This document shows, piece by piece, positions 62,495-64,000 of a stretch of DNA of 64,000 nt. Position 1 is the stretch's first letter, and the number at the start of each line of letters is the position of its first letter. The notes beneath the pieces are model-generated. The model was given only the letters and a program-made list of their open reading frames with translations, was not told the DNA's origin and did no database searches. The position numbers and the translations under genes were made by a program. Origin of the DNA: Rickettsiella endosymbiont of Rhagonycha lignosa. Its GTDB lineage: Bacteria > Pseudomonadota > Gammaproteobacteria > Diplorickettsiales > Diplorickettsiaceae. The stretch spans positions 471,001 to 535,000 of the forward strand of contig NZ_OZ035011.1 in NCBI RefSeq assembly GCF_964031165.1, in the 5' to 3' direction.

Positions 62495-63363
62495 AAATTT
62501 TATTAACTGGTGCAAAAGGTCAATTAGGGCAAGAAATTGTCGATGCGGCAAAAAAATTAAATTTAAATCTTATTGCTTATACGCATCAAAACCTTAACAT
62601 AACAGATATAGTTAAAATTGAAAAAATTATCTCAGAGGTAAAACCTAACTATATTATTAATGCTGCAGCTTATACAGCAGTAGATAAGGCAGAAAATGAA
62701 GAAGAGCTTGTTTTTTTAGTTAATGCCATGGGTGTAAAGTTTTTAGCACAAATAGCTAAAAAATTTAATATACCTCTACTGCATATCTCTACCGATTATA
62801 TTTTTTCTGGTCAAAAAAAAACTCCCTACTTAGAAGAAGACGATCCTCAACCTTTATCTGTGTATGGTAAAAGCAAGTTGGCAGGTGAGGTTTTGCTAAA
62901 AGAAATTTGGTATAAATATATTATTTTACGAGTGAGTTGGGTATTTAGTCGATATGGAAATAACTTTGTAAAAAAGATCATTAATTTAGCCAAAGTTCGG
63001 CCCCAATTAAGCATTATTTCTGACCAAATTGGAGCTCCTACTTATGCAGGCGATATTGCACAAATTTTATTGAAAATAATAATATGCTTACAACAAGGTC
63101 AGACAGACTGGGGCACTTATCATTATACTGGAACGCCAGTGACCAATTGGTTTAATTTTGCTAAACAAATATTTTCTCAGGAAAAAATTCGACAACAATT
63201 GATATTAGCAGATATTTCGCCCATATTATCCTTAGAATATCCTAGCATTGCTCCTAGACCGCTTAATTCTGAATTAAATTGTAGCAAAATTTTGCGTGTG
63301 TTTAATATCTATCCAAGTAATTGGAATGAGGGTTTAATAAAGATTATTGAGCATTTATTATGA
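62491..63363 (+). CDS. rmlD: dTDP-4-dehydrorhamnose reductase
   Basis: Last step of dTDP-L-rhamnose synthesis. 290 aa, SDR-type fold. The NAD(P)-binding motif ILLTGAKGQLGQEIVD opens the protein. HISTDYIFSGQKKTPY and the YGKSKLAGE catalytic Tyr/Lys are intact. It overlaps the glycosyltransferase before it and rmlB after it by 4 bp each. Confidence 0.96.
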   Translation: MKILLTGAKGQLGQEIVDAAKKLNLNLIAYTHQNLNITDIVKIEKIISEVKPNYIINAAAYTAVDKAENEEELVFLVNAMGVKFLAQIAKKFNIPLLHISTDYIFSGQKKTPYLEEDDPQPLSVYGKSKLAGEVLLKEIWYKYIILRVSWVFSRYGNNFVKKIINLAKVRPQLSIISDQIGAPTYAGDIAQILLKIIICLQQGQTDWGTYHYTGTPVTNWFNFAKQIFSQEKIRQQLILADISPILSLEYPSIAPRPLNSELNCSKILRVFNIYPSNWNEGLIKIIEHLL

Positions 63364-64000
63364 GTTATAAACCGTATAATATTTTAGTTACAGGAGGGGC
63401 TGGGTTTATTGGTAGTCATTTTATACGTTATTATCAAACTCAGTATCCGGATGTTTTTATTCTTAATATTGATAAATTAACCTATGCAGGTTCGTTAAGT
63501 AATTTAAAGCAGCTGCCTTACCCAGAGAAATACCGCTTTATTCAAGGAGATATCCTAGATAATAAATTAATTGCGGGTTTATTAAGAGATTTCAAAATTG
63601 ATACTATTGTGCACTTTGCAGCAGAAACCCATGTTGATCGTTCCATTCATAACCCCGATATTTTTGTTCAGGCCAATATATTGGGCACATTTAACTTATT
63701 AGAAAATAGTCGTAGTTATTGGTTAGAAAAGCTAAAGCTAAATGATTCATCTTGCCGTTTTCATCATATTTCTACGGATGAGGTTTATGGAAGTTTAGAT
63801 AAAAATCAACCTGCCTTTACAGAGTTAACTCCTTATCGGCCTACTTCTCCCTATTCCTCGAGTAAGGCAGCTGCAGATCATCTTGTGCGTAGTTATTATC
63901 ATACCTATAAATTACCTATTAGTATAACGCATTGTTCGAATAATTACGGTCCGTTACAACATAATGAGAAGTTTATTCCAACCATTATAAATTGCTGCTT
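63360..64000 (+). CDS. rmlB: dTDP-glucose 4,6-dehydratase, N-terminal part (cut by window edge)
   Basis: Second step of dTDP-L-rhamnose synthesis. ATG 63360 overlaps the rmlD stop. The frame is open to the end of the window (213 complete codons). ILVTGGAGFIGSHFIRYY is the NAD-binding motif. HFAAETHVDRSI, HISTDEVYGSL and SPYSSSKAAADHL, with catalytic Tyr and Lys, are present. NNYGPLQHNEKFIPTII lies near the edge. About 40% of the protein lies beyond the window. Confidence 0.96.
   Translation, partial: MSYKPYNILVTGGAGFIGSHFIRYYQTQYPDVFILNIDKLTYAGSLSNLKQLPYPEKYRFIQGDILDNKLIAGLLRDFKIDTIVHFAAETHVDRSIHNPDIFVQANILGTFNLLENSRSYWLEKLKLNDSSCRFHHISTDEVYGSLDKNQPAFTELTPYRPTSPYSSSKAAADHLVRSYYHTYKLPISITHCSNNYGPLQHNEKFIPTIINCC

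Overview
The window reads as a chromosomal segment of a low-GC, host-associated gammaproteobacterium of the order Legionellales. The best guess is the Rickettsiella/Diplorickettsia/Coxiella side. This rests on gene content, low GC judged by eye, and Lys/Asn-rich orphan proteins that look like type IV effector candidates. No 16S gene is present, so the genus is inference.

Region by region. 1-0.9 kb holds the start of dnaX (minus strand, cut by the window edge), a short element with inverted ends, the 4.5S SRP RNA and tRNA-Ser(GGA). 1-8.4 kb holds prfC, a cytoplasmic hybrid kinase that has lost its phospho-accepting His, an orphan minC, fadD and an orphan 558-aa protein. 8.4-17.5 kb holds a QseBC/PmrAB-like two-component pair, ligA-zipA-smc as one minus-strand operon, and a glycine-zipper lipoprotein. 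17.8-25 kb holds dut followed by three AT-rich orphan genes, one encoding an HExxH metallopeptidase-like protein. 25-33.4 kb is a minus-strand run gatC-gatA-gatB-miaB-phoH-ybeY-corC-gabD. Divergent from it is mreBCD (33.6-36 kb), where mreC seems to start at ATT. 36-38.4 kb holds a peptidoglycan amidase ending in a CaaX-like box and two small unknown genes. 38.5-50.2 kb is mostly envelope: LPS-core glycosyltransferases, yhdP, tldD, msbA and a wecA-like gene, with one more effector-like orphan between yhdP and tldD. 50.3-54 kb holds a small Cys-rich lipoprotein, a DUF692/MNIO enzyme, a DUF2063 partner, and pyrG abutting the last. 54-64 kb is a surface polysaccharide locus: Wzm/Wzt exporter, two tandem GT-C transferases, GT2 transferases and dTDP-rhamnose genes (rmlC, rmlA, rmlD, start of rmlB).

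The strongest candidate for an undescribed system is 50.36-52.35 kb. A secreted lipoprotein with eight closely spaced cysteines is followed by a terminator and then by the enzyme pair that elsewhere modifies cysteines in bufferin-type ribosomal peptides. The precursor does not look like the usual DUF2282 bufferin. Other leads are the CaaX-ending amidase, an intergenic repeat family (three clear copies) with a conserved internal hairpin, the orphan effector-like genes, and the non-canonical mreC start.

How the genes fit together: most of the window serves cell envelope and division (minC, zipA, mreBCD, msbA, yhdP, wecA, LPS and rhamnose genes) and translation (prfC, gatCAB, miaB, ybeY, tRNA, SRP RNA). 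Orphan, probably host-directed genes are inserted between these conserved blocks.
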